The notes: generated by a model not told the origin, from the sequence alone. A DNA stretch of 10,937 nt from Zygnema cylindricum (GCA_037447655.1 JBBHKE010003263.1:1-10937); one strand, 5' to 3'. Positions 1 through 6,934 are shown, numbered from the stretch's first letter. Translations and numbers: made by a program.

Positions 1-63
1 TCCTAACTCAAAACCCTCAACGGCTCTAGATCTTACACATAAAACATCGACGGTCAATTCTCG

Positions 64-402
64 TTGACACCAGAGACGAAGGCGACTACAATGCTTTCCC
101 CTTTTAGAAAAAGGGCAAAGCAAAAAGGGCAGCACCAAATATTTAATCGCGATGAGGGTAAGTCCCCATGTAATCGGTACTTTGATAAAGTATTTTGGAC
201 TGTAGTGAAGACTCTCCGTACTACTTTGAAGAGCGTCCCTATGTGCAAAAATGAAATCGGAACTTTGAAATGTGACGGTTGTAGACGTAGGTACAACCTG
301 TGGCGATTGAAGACGACTACGAAACTTCCGACGATTAGTGACGCCAACAAAAACAGCGACAGTGGTAGACGTCTAAATTTTTGTGAAATTGTAGATGTTT
401 AG
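64..402 (+). pseudogene. Open frame with Cys-rich, zinc-finger-like segment; probable decayed gene fragment
   Basis: The frame stays open for 112 codons from an ATG at 64. About two thirds along it has MCKNEIGTLKCDGC followed by RRRYNLWRLK, a CxxC-type pattern. The same nucleotides recur, diverged, at 8093-8252, where the frame reads CPYVCKDEILTYACDDC. The two copies differ by a 2-nt gap at the first Cys (CCTATGTGC against CCTATGTCTG), so at least one is frameshifted. The pattern C-K-x-E-I-x(n)-C-D-x-C recalls PHD/RING-like zinc-binding segments, but the full ligand set is not visible and I do not recognise a family. The first 60 residues are unremarkable. It could be a degraded member of a repeated gene family or a piece of a retroelement open frame. 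The frame stops inside the left end of element A, so its 3' end may have been lost to that insertion. Confidence 0.22.
150..310 (+). repeat. Diverged duplicate of 8093-8252 (copy 1)
   Basis: By eye this aligns with 8093-8252 in the same orientation. Both contain GTCCCCATGT, then about 72 bases later GTCCCTATGT, then 36-38 bases later TGTGAC followed by TGTA-ACGT and AACCTGTG or ATACCTGTG. Conserved order and spacing over 150 bp argue for common descent rather than chance. The shared segment covers the Cys-rich codons described for 64-402. Similarity fades upstream of about 155. Confidence 0.55.
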
Positions 403-967
403 CATAGTCCAAAAGTAAGTGACCGTACGCCCATACAATATGCCTAAAAGTACGCAAAACATACAATATGCCCTTAAGACCCATATTGTATTGGCCTCAA
501 AATGAAATAAAATAGGAACATGGTTGAGTTGCACATCGATCGATAGAGAATTAAATGTCATGTCTAAATTTTGAAAAACATTCGGATAGTATTTTTTTTC
601 TGTGAGTTTTGAGGTATTTTTTATTTAAACCGTCAGATTCGGACGATCGGTCGGTCGCTGATCAAAGTAGCGATCCAAGAAGATCACATGAAAAGCCCAT
701 AACACAACTTACAATAGGACTTACGTCCGCGTTTTTTTTTTTTCCGGGTTTTCTTTCCCGCGTAATGTCATCCTACGCCGTGTCAGTTCGCTAAAAAATT
801 TCGTCCGACGGCATGCACTGTGCTATGATCATACGTCAGATTCGTACGTTCGTACAAGAGTGTGCAGAACGCACACACATACAGTATGCCTACTTTGCGC
901 GAGTTTTGTGCCAAGTTTTGTGCGTCTACCAAAGGCCTACCATAAAAATGCATACTTTTTAACTATG
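403..967 (+). mobile_element. Element A: non-autonomous DNA transposon, long form
   Basis: A starts CATAGTCCAAAAGTAAGTGA and ends CTTTTTAACTATG, so its ends are imperfect terminal inverted repeats (consensus CATAGTTCAAAAGTAGG). Inside are the AT-rich palindromic stretch with TACAATATGCCCTTAAGACC, then an 84-bp core (629-712), then about 215 bp absent from B and C (713-927), then ACCAAAGGCCTACCATAAAAA before the right end. The core matches C (9972-10055) at 78/84 and the reverse complement of B (1040-1123) at 78/84, counted by eye. There is no convincing open frame, so it would depend on a transposase from elsewhere. The extra 215 bp makes A either closer to the parental element or a carrier of a later insertion. 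No direct target-site duplication is clear (ATGTTTAG on the left, CCCTAAAC on the right). Confidence 0.7.
629..712 (+). repeat. 84-bp conserved core of the A/B/C family
   Basis: Starts ACCGTCAGATTCGGACGATC and ends CATAACACAACTTAC. It contains GCTGATCAAAGTAGCGATC, itself a partial inverted repeat of GATC. It is the best conserved internal part of the family, while the sequence on either side drifts in length and content. It may be a protein-binding or transposition-related segment, but this is inference from conservation among only three copies. Confidence 0.7.
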
Positions 968-1026
968 CCCTAAACATTGTTTAGGGCATAATTCAAAAGT
1001 AGGCGTTTTTATGGTAGGCCTTTGGT
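928..1026. repeat. Long near-perfect palindrome at the A/B junction
   Basis: Arms 928-975 and 979-1026 pair at 44 of 48 positions around a 3-base centre (ATT). The innermost 12 base pairs, TATGCCCTAAAC / GTTTAGGGCATA, are perfect. It arises because A and B meet through the same kind of end in opposite orientation. Beyond it, the 84-bp cores give a second, outer pairing (629-712 with 1040-1123), so the whole of 403-1292 can fold back on itself around the A-specific loop. Confidence 0.9.
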
Positions 1027-1292
1027 CGGCCCCTGCATCATAAGTTGTATTATGGGCTTTTCATGTGATCTTCTTAGATCGCTACTTTGATCAGCGACCG
1101 TCCGATCGCCCAAATCTGACGGTGTAAATAAAATTTTTTGGTCCGAATGTTTTAATTGGTCCAATTTTTGGTCCGAATGTTTTAATTGGTCCGAATAGTT
1201 TTGAATACAATATGGGTCTTAAGGTCATATTGTATGTTTTGCATACAATAGGCAAATTGTATGAGACTACTTTCACCTACTTTTGAACTATG
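987..1292 (-). mobile_element. Element B: 306-bp MITE with apparent 8-bp target duplication
   Basis: B begins CATAATTCAAAAGTAGGCG and ends CTACTTTTGAACTATG; the ends are inverted repeats of one another. It is flanked on both sides by GTTTAGGG (979-986 and 1293-1300), an exact 8-bp direct repeat. An 8-bp target duplication is what hAT (and P-type) transposases make. It is in the reverse orientation to A and C and lacks A's 215-bp extra block. It has a duplicated 30-bp unit (1140-1195). It has no coding capacity. Caveat: GTTTAG also precedes A, and the inverted form CCCTAAAC follows A, so those bases might be part of the family's end rather than a target duplication. Confidence 0.72.
1140..1195 (-). 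repeat. Two tandem 30-bp units inside element B
   Basis: GGTCCGAATGTTTTAATTGG occurs at 1140 and again at 1170, with the rest of each unit (TCC and a T-rich stretch) also shared. Each unit has near-palindromic ends (GGTCC...GGTCC/GGACC). The same doubling is present in C in the other orientation (9905 and 9934), but A has only one degenerate copy near 577-586. The duplication therefore predates the B-C split. Confidence 0.8.
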
Positions 1293-1300
1293 GTTTAGGG

Positions 1301-1490
1301 TTTGATAACATTGTGACTTCATGCTCACTTGTGACAATGTCGACGTCACTGGTTCAATAACTTTCCTCCATTTTTTCTCGATTTCCTTTTTTCATCTTTT
1401 TTCACTCGACTTGCAATTAAAAAAAAACCTAAAAATTGTAAAAAATAATATTTTTAAAAGATCTTTCATTTTATACCAACATTGTCGTGT
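1301..1490. other. AT-rich interval, no gene seen
   Basis: T-rich stretches and an A run around 1420-1460. No open frame, repeat family member or structured element was recognised. Confidence 0.6.
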
Positions 1491-1555
1491 CTCATACTAA
1501 AAAGTGTGAGCTAAAAGCGATAGTGTGAGAGGGAAAGGGGAGAGGCAACGACGAC

Positions 1556-1567
1556 GCAAAATTTTGC
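1556..1567. repeat. 12-bp perfect palindrome
   Basis: GCAAAATTTTGC, followed by the inverted pair GGACC (1571) and GGTCC (1594) and then by another GCAAAATTTT at about 1608. Together these form a nested fold. No function is evident. Confidence 0.8.
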
Positions 1568-1743
1568 AAAGGACCCCCATGAATGAAAGTGGAGGTCCAA
1601 GACCCCTGCAAAATTTTTTCCGTACATCCGCGTGACGGGCACGGAAAAAAATAGCGAGGACACTCCCTCGTCCTAAGATTTTCCCACTCTTGTGGCGCAT
1701 GCGTGGTTCGTTTTTCATTCGCTGTTTGGGCGGTACTTAAGCT

Positions 1744-1768
1744 AAAATCACCCCCTCGAGGTGATTTT
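1744..1768. repeat. Hairpin with 9-bp perfect stem
   Basis: AAAATCACC pairs with GGTGATTTT around a 7-base loop CCCTCGA. It sits in the GC-richer block upstream of a T run. Role unknown. Confidence 0.85.
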
Positions 1769-1960
1769 GGATGAAGTTTTTTTTTGGCCTGGATTCCCTT
1801 GCCCGGGGGTCGAAAAGGGGAAAACGCCAAAATGAGTTCACAGGACGACAAGCACGCCGTACATCCAAAGTATGAATTGACGTTCACTTTACTTTGGTAA
1901 AAATGATTTTCTTGTATTGCTAAAGTTTTTTTCAAAGTTCCCTGAATTTTAGGGCAAAAA

Positions 1961-2619
1961 GACAGAGAGAAGTATATACTTTAATACATGGGGGCGTACC
2001 CTAAGTCTCAAACTCTCAACACTCAAGTAGGAAAAATGACGTGCGACAAATTTCTTGCGGCCAATATATATCTACACTAAGGGCAAGCTTCCATGTCGAC
2101 TTATCTCAATGAGAAGCTCATCTCCATTCTGTACTATTGGAGTTATTCAAGTGAACAATGCGCATCGAGCGCGAATCGTGGTTTTTGGTGCACAATTTGC
2201 ACATTGTGTTACATCAACGGTCTCAAATTTACTTTACATCACGAATCGCTCTTAGCGTATTGAAAGCTAATTCGGTTCCCCCAAATTTTGACCTAAATTC
2301 TTAAATAGAATTAATAATTGTATTTTTTTCTATACGCCTTTTAGGGTTCTGTTCCAATTAGCGTTGATAACGAAAGTACACTACGATTTAAATAGTACGG
2401 TGTATGGTTAGTATCAAACTATACAAATAATGTACCTTTCTAAGTGAAAAAGTACAAAAAAAGATTTAACATAGCCGCGCACGCATGTGAATGTACGCTC
2501 TAAAAAAGGGATGAGACCGGGCTGTCAAAAATCACGTTCGCACATATTCGTCTGACAACCGCGTGGTCGACCGTGTGAGCATACGATCTGTGTACAATTT
2601 GACAAATTTTGTACGGGTA
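1961..2619. other. Intergenic interval, nothing firm
   Basis: A 66-codon plus-strand frame (2055-2255) has no domain and is not supported. CAATTAGCGTTGATAACG near 2355 resembles the internal motif of the TA-flanked element family and may be a relic of one. A short inverted pair, GTACAA/TTGTAC, lies around 2592-2614. No gene, RNA or complete element was found. Confidence 0.5.
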
Positions 2620-2801
2620 CCCTATATTAGTGTAAGCATGGTTAGGCGGTTATTTACTTTTTTGAAAAACCCAAATTAGCATTATTAAAAAATTAGAGTA
2701 TATGTTTTTTCTTTCTAATTTTGAATTCCTAATTAGCGTTAATTGTGATAAATTTTTTTTTTACGCTATTTTATCATATACGCTAATAGCGATTCGCAGT
2801 G
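2620..2801 (-). mobile_element. Element G: probable degraded copy of the TA-flanked MITE family
   Basis: The right end, read inward on the minus strand, is CACTGCGAATCGCTATTAGCG. This matches the same end of F (CACCTTGAATCGCTATTAAAG) at about 17 of 24 positions. Inside is CTAATTAGCGTTAATTGTG, the reverse of the GTTAACGCTAATTAG motif of F and D. The left boundary is uncertain; GTACCCTATATTAGTG at about 2618 is the best candidate. No TA follows the right end, so the flank has mutated or the end is shortened. No coding capacity. Confidence 0.45.
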
Positions 2802-3543
2802 CAGCTTCGGAAAGATGTCGGTCTACGGTCTACCAAAGCATAGATGAAAAGTGCGGATTCTATTTTAGGTTTGTTACTTTGTTAAATACATATTGTACGA
2901 AGTGCGTTATTATTGTCTCGCTAAACACAGTGTGTATGAAAAGTGCGTGTAGTATGTTTAGGGAAAAACTGGGCACACCGACAAAATTTGCTTCAAACAC
3001 CAGTTTTTCAGGCTGTACATGTCTTGTTCAAGATCCCCCAATAAGTTGTGACAGCCAACGTCAGTCGTCGGCCATGCCGTCAACTTTGTGATAAACGATA
3101 AGGTTGAACACAACATTTCGACCAAATTCGGTCAAAATTGTGAGATGCATTCTCGCCAAAAGGCAATGTTGACCAAGCTCCTAACCACACCATGAATCTT
3201 TGTGTAGAGAAGCTATTAATGTAGAAAAATAAATAGTGTTATAAATGTTACTCTGGGTCAATGACTCAAATCCAACAAACATGAATATTAATTTACATAC
3301 ATTATCATAATTTGGATACAAATCCTTAAGTTCCTATGGTGCTATACTCTGTGTTGGACATTTAAACATGTGCGAACAAGTTCGTACAATTTCTCCGATA
3401 CTTTATAACTAAATCAAATTTAGTGTGCTTCATGTGTCAATGCCGATTCTAGACAATTTTTTAAACTTGTGTGTCTAATAAGAGGCAATTAGAGTACGGA
3501 AACACATTCTATACAGGAAACTATTTCAATGCCTCTTGAACAA
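2802..3543. other. Intergenic interval, nothing firm
   Basis: A 129-codon plus-strand frame starts upstream at 2702 and runs to 3091, partly through element G. Its residues suggest no family and it is not called. GAAAAACTGG (2963-2972) and CCAGTTTTTC (3000-3009) form a perfect 10-bp inverted repeat with a 27-base loop. GATGAAAAGTGCG near 2846 recurs as TATGAAAAGTGCG near 2936. GATAAGGTTGAA near 3099 also appears near 8668. These are minor structures without a clear role. Confidence 0.45.
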
Positions 3544-3570
3544 CATCGCCCGTCGTTATTATTGTTAAAG
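3544..3570 (+). mobile_element. Isolated end of the TA-flanked MITE family
   Basis: CATCGCCCGTCGTTATTATTGTTAAAG closely follows the left end of element E (CATCGCTCACCGTTATTAAC..) 50 bp downstream. It is preceded by AA rather than TA and no partner end is seen before E begins. It is either a relic of an earlier insertion or a local duplication of E's end. Confidence 0.5.
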
Positions 3571-3593
3571 AAAAATTATCCCAAAGCTAGCTA

Positions 3594-3791
3594 CATCGCT
3601 CACCGTTATTAACGTTAAAGATTTATCAATGTTAATGCAAAATTATAATTAATCTTACTAATTGAGTACAAGGAGACGTGGTAGATTGTAGTCCACTTCT
3701 TTAAATAATGGTGTTAACTTTATTTTGTGATTTTTGGCCAAAAAAGTTGCGGCTGAATAAGTGTTATTAACACTAATAACGATGACTGGTG
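3594..3791. mobile_element. Element E: 198-bp MITE flanked by TA
   Basis: The left end is CATCGCTCACCGTTATTAAC. The right end, read on the minus strand, is CACCAGTCATCGTTATTAGT. About 20 of the first 28 positions pair. TA directly flanks both sides (3592-3593 and 3792-3793), which fits target duplication by Tc1/mariner-type transposases. The inner part of the right arm has GAATAAGTGTTATTAACACT, itself an inverted repeat. It is too short to encode anything. Together with F, G and D it defines a family whose ends read CACC..(A/G)TCGYTATTA. Confidence 0.7.
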
Positions 3792-3793
3792 TA

Positions 3794-4190
3794 GTGTCGT
3801 TAACTCTATGTTATGCATGGATGTCGAAATAATATAACAAAATATCCAACGAAACATTAAACAACAATTTTTGAATCAACCCTATTTCAAAGGCAAAACA
3901 ACTTCGTCGAGTGACGTATTTGTGGGGTTAGAAGTCGCACCAAATATAAAGGTTAAAGTAAAGTTTAACAATATTTGATATTGTTTTACACCACAAAATT
4001 AAAATGATGTTCGGGTTATTTCCGTCGGCTAACAACTCTTTAATGTTATTTTATATGCGAAAGGCAGTTAGCATTCTAAACAAGAGATGTCACGTGGACG
4101 TCATATAAAAAACTAACGTATATAAATACATTTTTTGTACATAACTCTAATTTATACGAATATTATAAAGTGGCGAGCAATTATAAATTA
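3794..4190. other. AT-rich interval with a hairpin and weak promoter-like motifs
   Basis: A perfect hairpin, AACAATAT-TTG-ATATTGTT, lies at 3967-3985. Around 4091-4127, CACGTG, GACGTCAT and two TATA-like strings (CATATAAAA, TATATAAAT) follow each other closely, which can occur at promoters. Here no open frame follows and element H1 begins at 4191, so this may be chance in AT-rich DNA. No gene recognised. Confidence 0.35.
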
Positions 4191-4642
4191 TAGTGTTGTG
4201 TATGTGGTAAAAATTTATTGCGATACATCCGATATTCGATATATCGAATATGGAACGGTCAAAGGGCTCGATATATCTCTCTCTAGGATCAACATAAATT
4301 ATCGCAATATATTTGGTAGGAAATGGGTGCCCGTACAAATTTAGTACGGTAAATCGTATTGTAAAGCGTACGGTATATCGTACGGATGATCACACCCCCC
4401 CCCCCCCCCCACCCCCCCCCCCCCATTCTGAACCCGCGCCTCGGGGAATGGGGGCATTTGATTTTCTTTTTGACCTAACCTCACTTCGATGTATCGCGAT
4501 AATAATTTGTCGTAATATCGGGTATCACATAAGTATCGCAATATTAAGCTCCTCGATACATTGAAACGATATATCGATTATTGGGTACCCAAAATGAGGT
4601 ATATGTCGAATATCGGTAAAGGGCCTTAGATACACAACACCA
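4191..4642. mobile_element. Element H1: hAT-like non-autonomous transposon rich in GATATATCG
   Basis: The left end is TAGTGTTGTGTAT and the right end, on the minus strand, is TGGTGTTGTGTAT, 12 of 13 identical. CAGTGTTG-type ends are typical of animal hAT elements. The interior is a patchwork of ATATCG, CGATA and TCGATATATCG strings that can pair across the element. 8-bp flanks ATAAATTA and GTAAAACA agree at 5 of 8, a poor remnant of a target duplication at best. CTCGATATATC..AGGATCAACATAAATTATCGC (4268-4304) recurs in H2. Short open frames across it (83 and 66 codons) run through the C tract and are not coding. No transposase is encoded. Confidence 0.65.
4395..4424. repeat. Homopolymer C tract (16 C, A, 13 C)
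   Basis: Thirty bases, all C except one A at 4411. It lies in the middle of H1. The C strand could form an i-motif and the G strand a quadruplex. Runs of this kind are also prone to sequencing error, so the exact length should not be trusted. Confidence 0.95.
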
Positions 4643-5030
4643 GTAAAACATGTATATATCAATCTTTGCCACTTACTTTAGTTTTTTCATTGTTTTCTCA
4701 GTCATTGCCATTACAAACAATCACATGAAAAAGGAATTTCTCGCCCTCTCTGTTAACCTGATTTTTCTTTCCGTCTCTATCAATCTTTATATCCCACTAT
4801 TATGCATTCAATAACCGTGATAATCTTGATTAAGAAGTTTAACATGTATGATCTTTCAAATACGATCTGATTTACTAACATTAGCGTGTGTTTGACTTGT
4901 TGGGCTTTGGTTCAAGTATTTTCCGAATTTTCAAATAATACTATATATTTGGCAGTATTATTGTGGGGAAGGATAAGAGGGGTCTTTAGTTAGAGGGAGA
5001 ATGAAAGTAACCATATTACTTTTTTTTCCC
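4643..5030. other. AT-rich interval, no gene seen
   Basis: Pyrimidine-rich stretches around 4680-4800 and otherwise unstructured AT-rich sequence. Nothing recognisable as gene, RNA or element. Confidence 0.55.
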
Positions 5031-5232
5031 TTTATACACATAACCTTTTTGTGAGTTTCTTTTTATTTATATACAAAAATGTTTTTATACACAAAGATGG
5101 TTTTGTTCGTTTATGTTTTTTTTTCATTCATACACAAAATAATTTGTCCGTTACATTTTTTTTTGTCTGTTGTTGTTTCGTTTTCTTTATACACATAGAA
5201 TTTTGTCCATTCAATGTACTTTTTTTGGTATA
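5031..5232 (+). repeat. Degenerate tandem repeat built on TATACACA and T runs
   Basis: TATACACA or a one-base variant recurs at 5033, 5086, 5128 and 5188. Each is followed by a TTTGT(C/T)C(G/A)TT-like stretch and then 6-10 T. The spacing is irregular (53, 42, 60), so this is an old, eroded array of about four units. The open frames that cross it on both strands (60-68 codons) only reflect the T-rich composition. Confidence 0.65.
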
Positions 5233-5275
5233 AGGTGTTGCACATTAAAATTGAGAAATTTTGTTTAGCTATCAC

Positions 5276-5600
5276 CAGTGTTGTGTATCGTTCGAAGTCG
5301 AAAACAATGTATTGCAATATATAAATATCTCAATATTGAAAAGTCGTGTATTTACGGGCTTTGCTATCAAATATCAATGCCACGATATTGTTGATGTTCG
5401 ACTGTTATATTTTATAAATGGGTATTCTAGTTGTATAGAATTAATGGATTTTATCGAAAGCACAAATGTACAAAGTGTATGGGATGTAAAATTTTGTATC
5501 GTCGATGTTTTGATATCTCTGTGTTGCAATTACCCGGGAATGTCAATATATCAATTATTGAGACCAATAAAAATAGTACAATAATACAAATAATTGATTA
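5276..5600 (+). mobile_element. Element H3: fragment of the hAT-like family
   Basis: Begins CAGTGTTGTGTATCG, the best-preserved copy of the family's end in the window, followed by sequence rich in CAATAT, GATAT and TATCG strings similar in style to H1. No matching right end was found, so the right boundary is approximate. A 107-codon open frame (5261-5584) overlaps it. Its residues are Ile/Val/Tyr-rich as expected from AT-rich DNA, and I see no transposase motif. Confidence 0.5.
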
Positions 5601-5809
5601 TAAACAAAACTAGTGTGATATGTAACATTAACGATCATGATCCCAAAGTTATCGTGATTTTTCCTCGTCTTTATCATTGGGAATCAAATTTGAGTGCGTT
5701 TCTCTGTGGAATGCACTGAATTTCACGTGTTGATGCCTTTATTTGACACTAATTCTATATGTCTATACGAAATAATTAGTAGTTTTAGTACGAATTGACA
5801 TATTTCGTA

Positions 5810-5978
5810 CACCATACTATTAAAAATGACCATAAATTAGAGTTGTTAACGCTAATTAGCCAATAAATTTAATTAACGTAAAAAAAAAACAATTAGTGTT
5901 ATTAATTATTTCAGGTTCGAGAGTTACAAATTTGGGGCGTCGAATAAGCGTTATTAACTTTAATAGCGATTCAAGGTG
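5810..5978. mobile_element. Element F: 169-bp MITE flanked by TA
   Basis: The left end is CACCATACTATTAAAAATGA. The right end, on the minus strand, is CACCTTGAATCGCTATTAAA. They pair if a 5-base gap is allowed. TA flanks both ends (5808-5809 and 5979-5980). Internal GTTAACGCTAATTAG is shared with D and, reversed, with G. GAATAAGCGTTATTAAC near the right end matches GAATAAGTGTTATTAAC in E. Non-coding. Confidence 0.65.
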
Positions 5979-6101
5979 TACTCTACGATTGCAGCGGATA
6001 TACTCGTACCGTAAATTCCACTATGAACCTCAACTTTACACAACGTTCACAATGACTTAATGCTGCGGTGGCCAGTCACCGGACTATGAAGTACAAATAG
6101 G

Positions 6102-6210
6102 TAGTGTTGGGTATCGTGTAAATTCATATCGCGATCGAGCAGACTTCTCGATATATTGTAGCGGGACCAACATAAATCATCGCGAAATATATCGCGATAT
6201 ATAGTATTTT
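6102..6210 (+). mobile_element. Element H2: truncated hAT-like copy
   Basis: Begins TAGTGTTGGGTATCG. CTCGATATATTGTAGCGGGACC followed by AACATAAATCATCGC aligns with the equivalent part of H1 (4268-4304), which links the two. Several CGCGATATATCGCG-like palindromic strings follow. No right end was found, so the element is truncated, with similarity lost by about 6210. Confidence 0.55.
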
Positions 6211-6560
6211 TTAAATTTAATATTTTATATAATATGTTATTTTAGCGAAAAAGACTTGTCTGATATGCCACGCACGACGTCATTTTCGTTCCGTGACTTA
6301 AAGGTAGACGCCGCAAAATGTAACCGACAAAGTACTAATTATGTAATCATATAATTACTTATTAAGTACGTAGAGAACTTCACATACGAAAAGTTCACAC
6401 TAATTCAGTCAAAGTATGATCTGAAAAAAAATGCAGAGTGCTCGTTTCAGGCTTTTAGGTAGGAATACTTACCAATCTGCAGGCAGATTGGTAGCCTATT
6501 TTTTGAACTGTACAAAATGTGAAAGTTTATTATTCTTTTTATTTATTTGGAGTAGCAGTA
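6211..6560. other. AT-rich interval with one strong hairpin
   Basis: Apart from the hairpin at 6471-6492 nothing is recognised. No complementary end for H2 is present here. Confidence 0.5.
6471..6492. repeat. Perfect hairpin, 10-bp stem, 2-base loop
   Basis: ACCAATCTGC-AG-GCAGATTGGT, followed after six bases by six T. In bacteria this would be called a terminator; in this eukaryotic context that reading does not hold. The loop is too tight for a small-RNA precursor. It may be a cruciform or the centre of a small foldback element. Confidence 0.85.
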
Positions 6561-6615
6561 GCTAGTACTACCAACAGCAGTAGCCCTAGCTAACTGTCGC
6601 ACACTGCAATGAAAG

Positions 6616-6653
6616 TTCCATGAAGGAAGGCGCACGCGCTTTCTTCCTTGGAA
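6616..6653. repeat. Imperfect inverted repeat upstream of candidate promoter
   Basis: Arms 6616-6633 and 6636-6653 match at 14 of 18 positions around AC. The left side also contains GAAAGTTC, a minimal GAAnnTTC heat-shock-type core (6611-6618), but without further correctly spaced GAA units. It lies about 250 bp upstream of the TATA box at 6905. Confidence 0.55.
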
Positions 6654-6746
6654 ACGACTAACTCCAAAAGTTGACTTTACACGTGTCGCTTCACGAACAC
6701 ACCTGCACGCAAAATCAAACACCTGCGCTCGCAAAACAAAAGTCAC

Positions 6747-6892
6747 GCGAAACGAAATCGTACATTTCGTTCGCTGACTCATCAAATATTGACGCGAAAC
6801 AAAGTCGTACGTTTCGGCGCCAAACAACATTTACTCCGAAGGTACCAAACTCCAAAAGTACATGTAGGCGCGAAACGAGGTCGTACATTTCG
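6747..6892 (+). promoter_or_regulatory. Three copies of a 23-bp palindromic box upstream of a TATA box
   Basis: Boxes at 6747-6769, 6794-6816 and 6870-6892 each read GCGAAAC, four variable bases, then TCGTAC(A/G)TTTCG. Within each, CGAAA at the left pairs with TTTCG at the right around the GTAC centre, so the box is a palindrome of the sort dimeric DNA-binding proteins recognise. Spacing is 47 and 76 bp and all copies have the same orientation. The last copy ends 12 bp upstream of TATATAAG. The sequence between boxes is not repeated, which argues for selection on the box rather than a simple tandem repeat. A factor cannot be named. Alternatively this may be part of a retrotransposon LTR. Confidence 0.55.
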
Positions 6893-6904
6893 CCGCCAAA
6901 CCAA

Positions 6905-6934
6905 TATATAAGTGACGTCCGACTCAAACAGTCA
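6905..6934 (+). promoter_or_regulatory. Candidate RNA polymerase II core promoter
   Basis: TATATAAG at 6905-6912 is followed by CAGTCA at 6929-6934, an initiator-like string. With the A at 6930 as start, the TATA box begins at -25, within the usual range. Three copies of a palindromic box lie just upstream, a stable hairpin sits at +16, and an ATG in a good context lies at 7018. No DPE at the canonical position is evident. Transcription direction would be plus. What is transcribed is unclear because the first ATG opens only 12 codons. Confidence 0.45.

Larger units (their letters stand above)
1491..1960. other. GC-richer block with hairpins, no supported gene
   Basis: This block stands out in composition from its AT-rich flanks. 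It contains the perfect palindrome GCAAAATTTTGC (1556-1567), a GGACC/GGTCC inverted pair (1571-1575, 1594-1598), a second GCAAAATTTT nearby, a hairpin at 1744-1768 and GGCGCATGCGTGG near 1694, close to an NRF1/Ewg-type site. A minus-strand frame of 147 codons (1492-1935) crosses it, but its residues show no domain and low-complexity composition. On the plus strand an ATG at 1832 in a CAAAATG context opens 22 codons (MSSQDDKHAVHPKYELTFTL..) and ends next to a GTAAAA that could be a weak splice donor. This could be a first exon or CpG-rich promoter, but nothing downstream confirms it. Confidence 0.4.

Noticed and set aside
979-1300. TTTAGGG as plant-type telomere repeat
   Set aside because: Only isolated single copies next to transposon ends; no tandem array, so no telomeric inference and no evidence for a plant.
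1492-1935. Longest open frame (147 codons, minus strand)
   Set aside because: No domain, no repeat of the frame elsewhere, and it spans several palindromes. The residues look like translated non-coding DNA; even so this is the frame most worth a database search.
2702-3091. 129-codon plus-strand frame
   Set aside because: Its first third lies in element G and the rest shows no motif; Cys and Ser richness follows local composition.
4313-4564. Proline-rich protein frame through the C tract
   Set aside because: The proline run is only the homopolymer inside a transposon.
5031-5232. CRISPR-like array
   Set aside because: Unit spacing is irregular, units are degenerate and T-rich, and the context is eukaryotic.
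5261-5584. 107-codon frame across H3, possible transposase fragment
   Set aside because: No hAT catalytic or dimerisation motif is recognisable, and it begins upstream of the element's own end.
5910-5925. tRNA B-box (GGTTCGAG)
   Set aside because: No A-box at the right distance and no cloverleaf; the string lies inside element F.
6471-6500. Rho-independent terminator
   Set aside because: The hairpin plus T run fits the shape, but nothing else in the window is bacterial.
6611-6653. Heat-shock element upstream of the candidate promoter
   Set aside because: Only one GAAnnTTC pair is correctly spaced; the next GAA is one base out of phase, so a working element is not supported.
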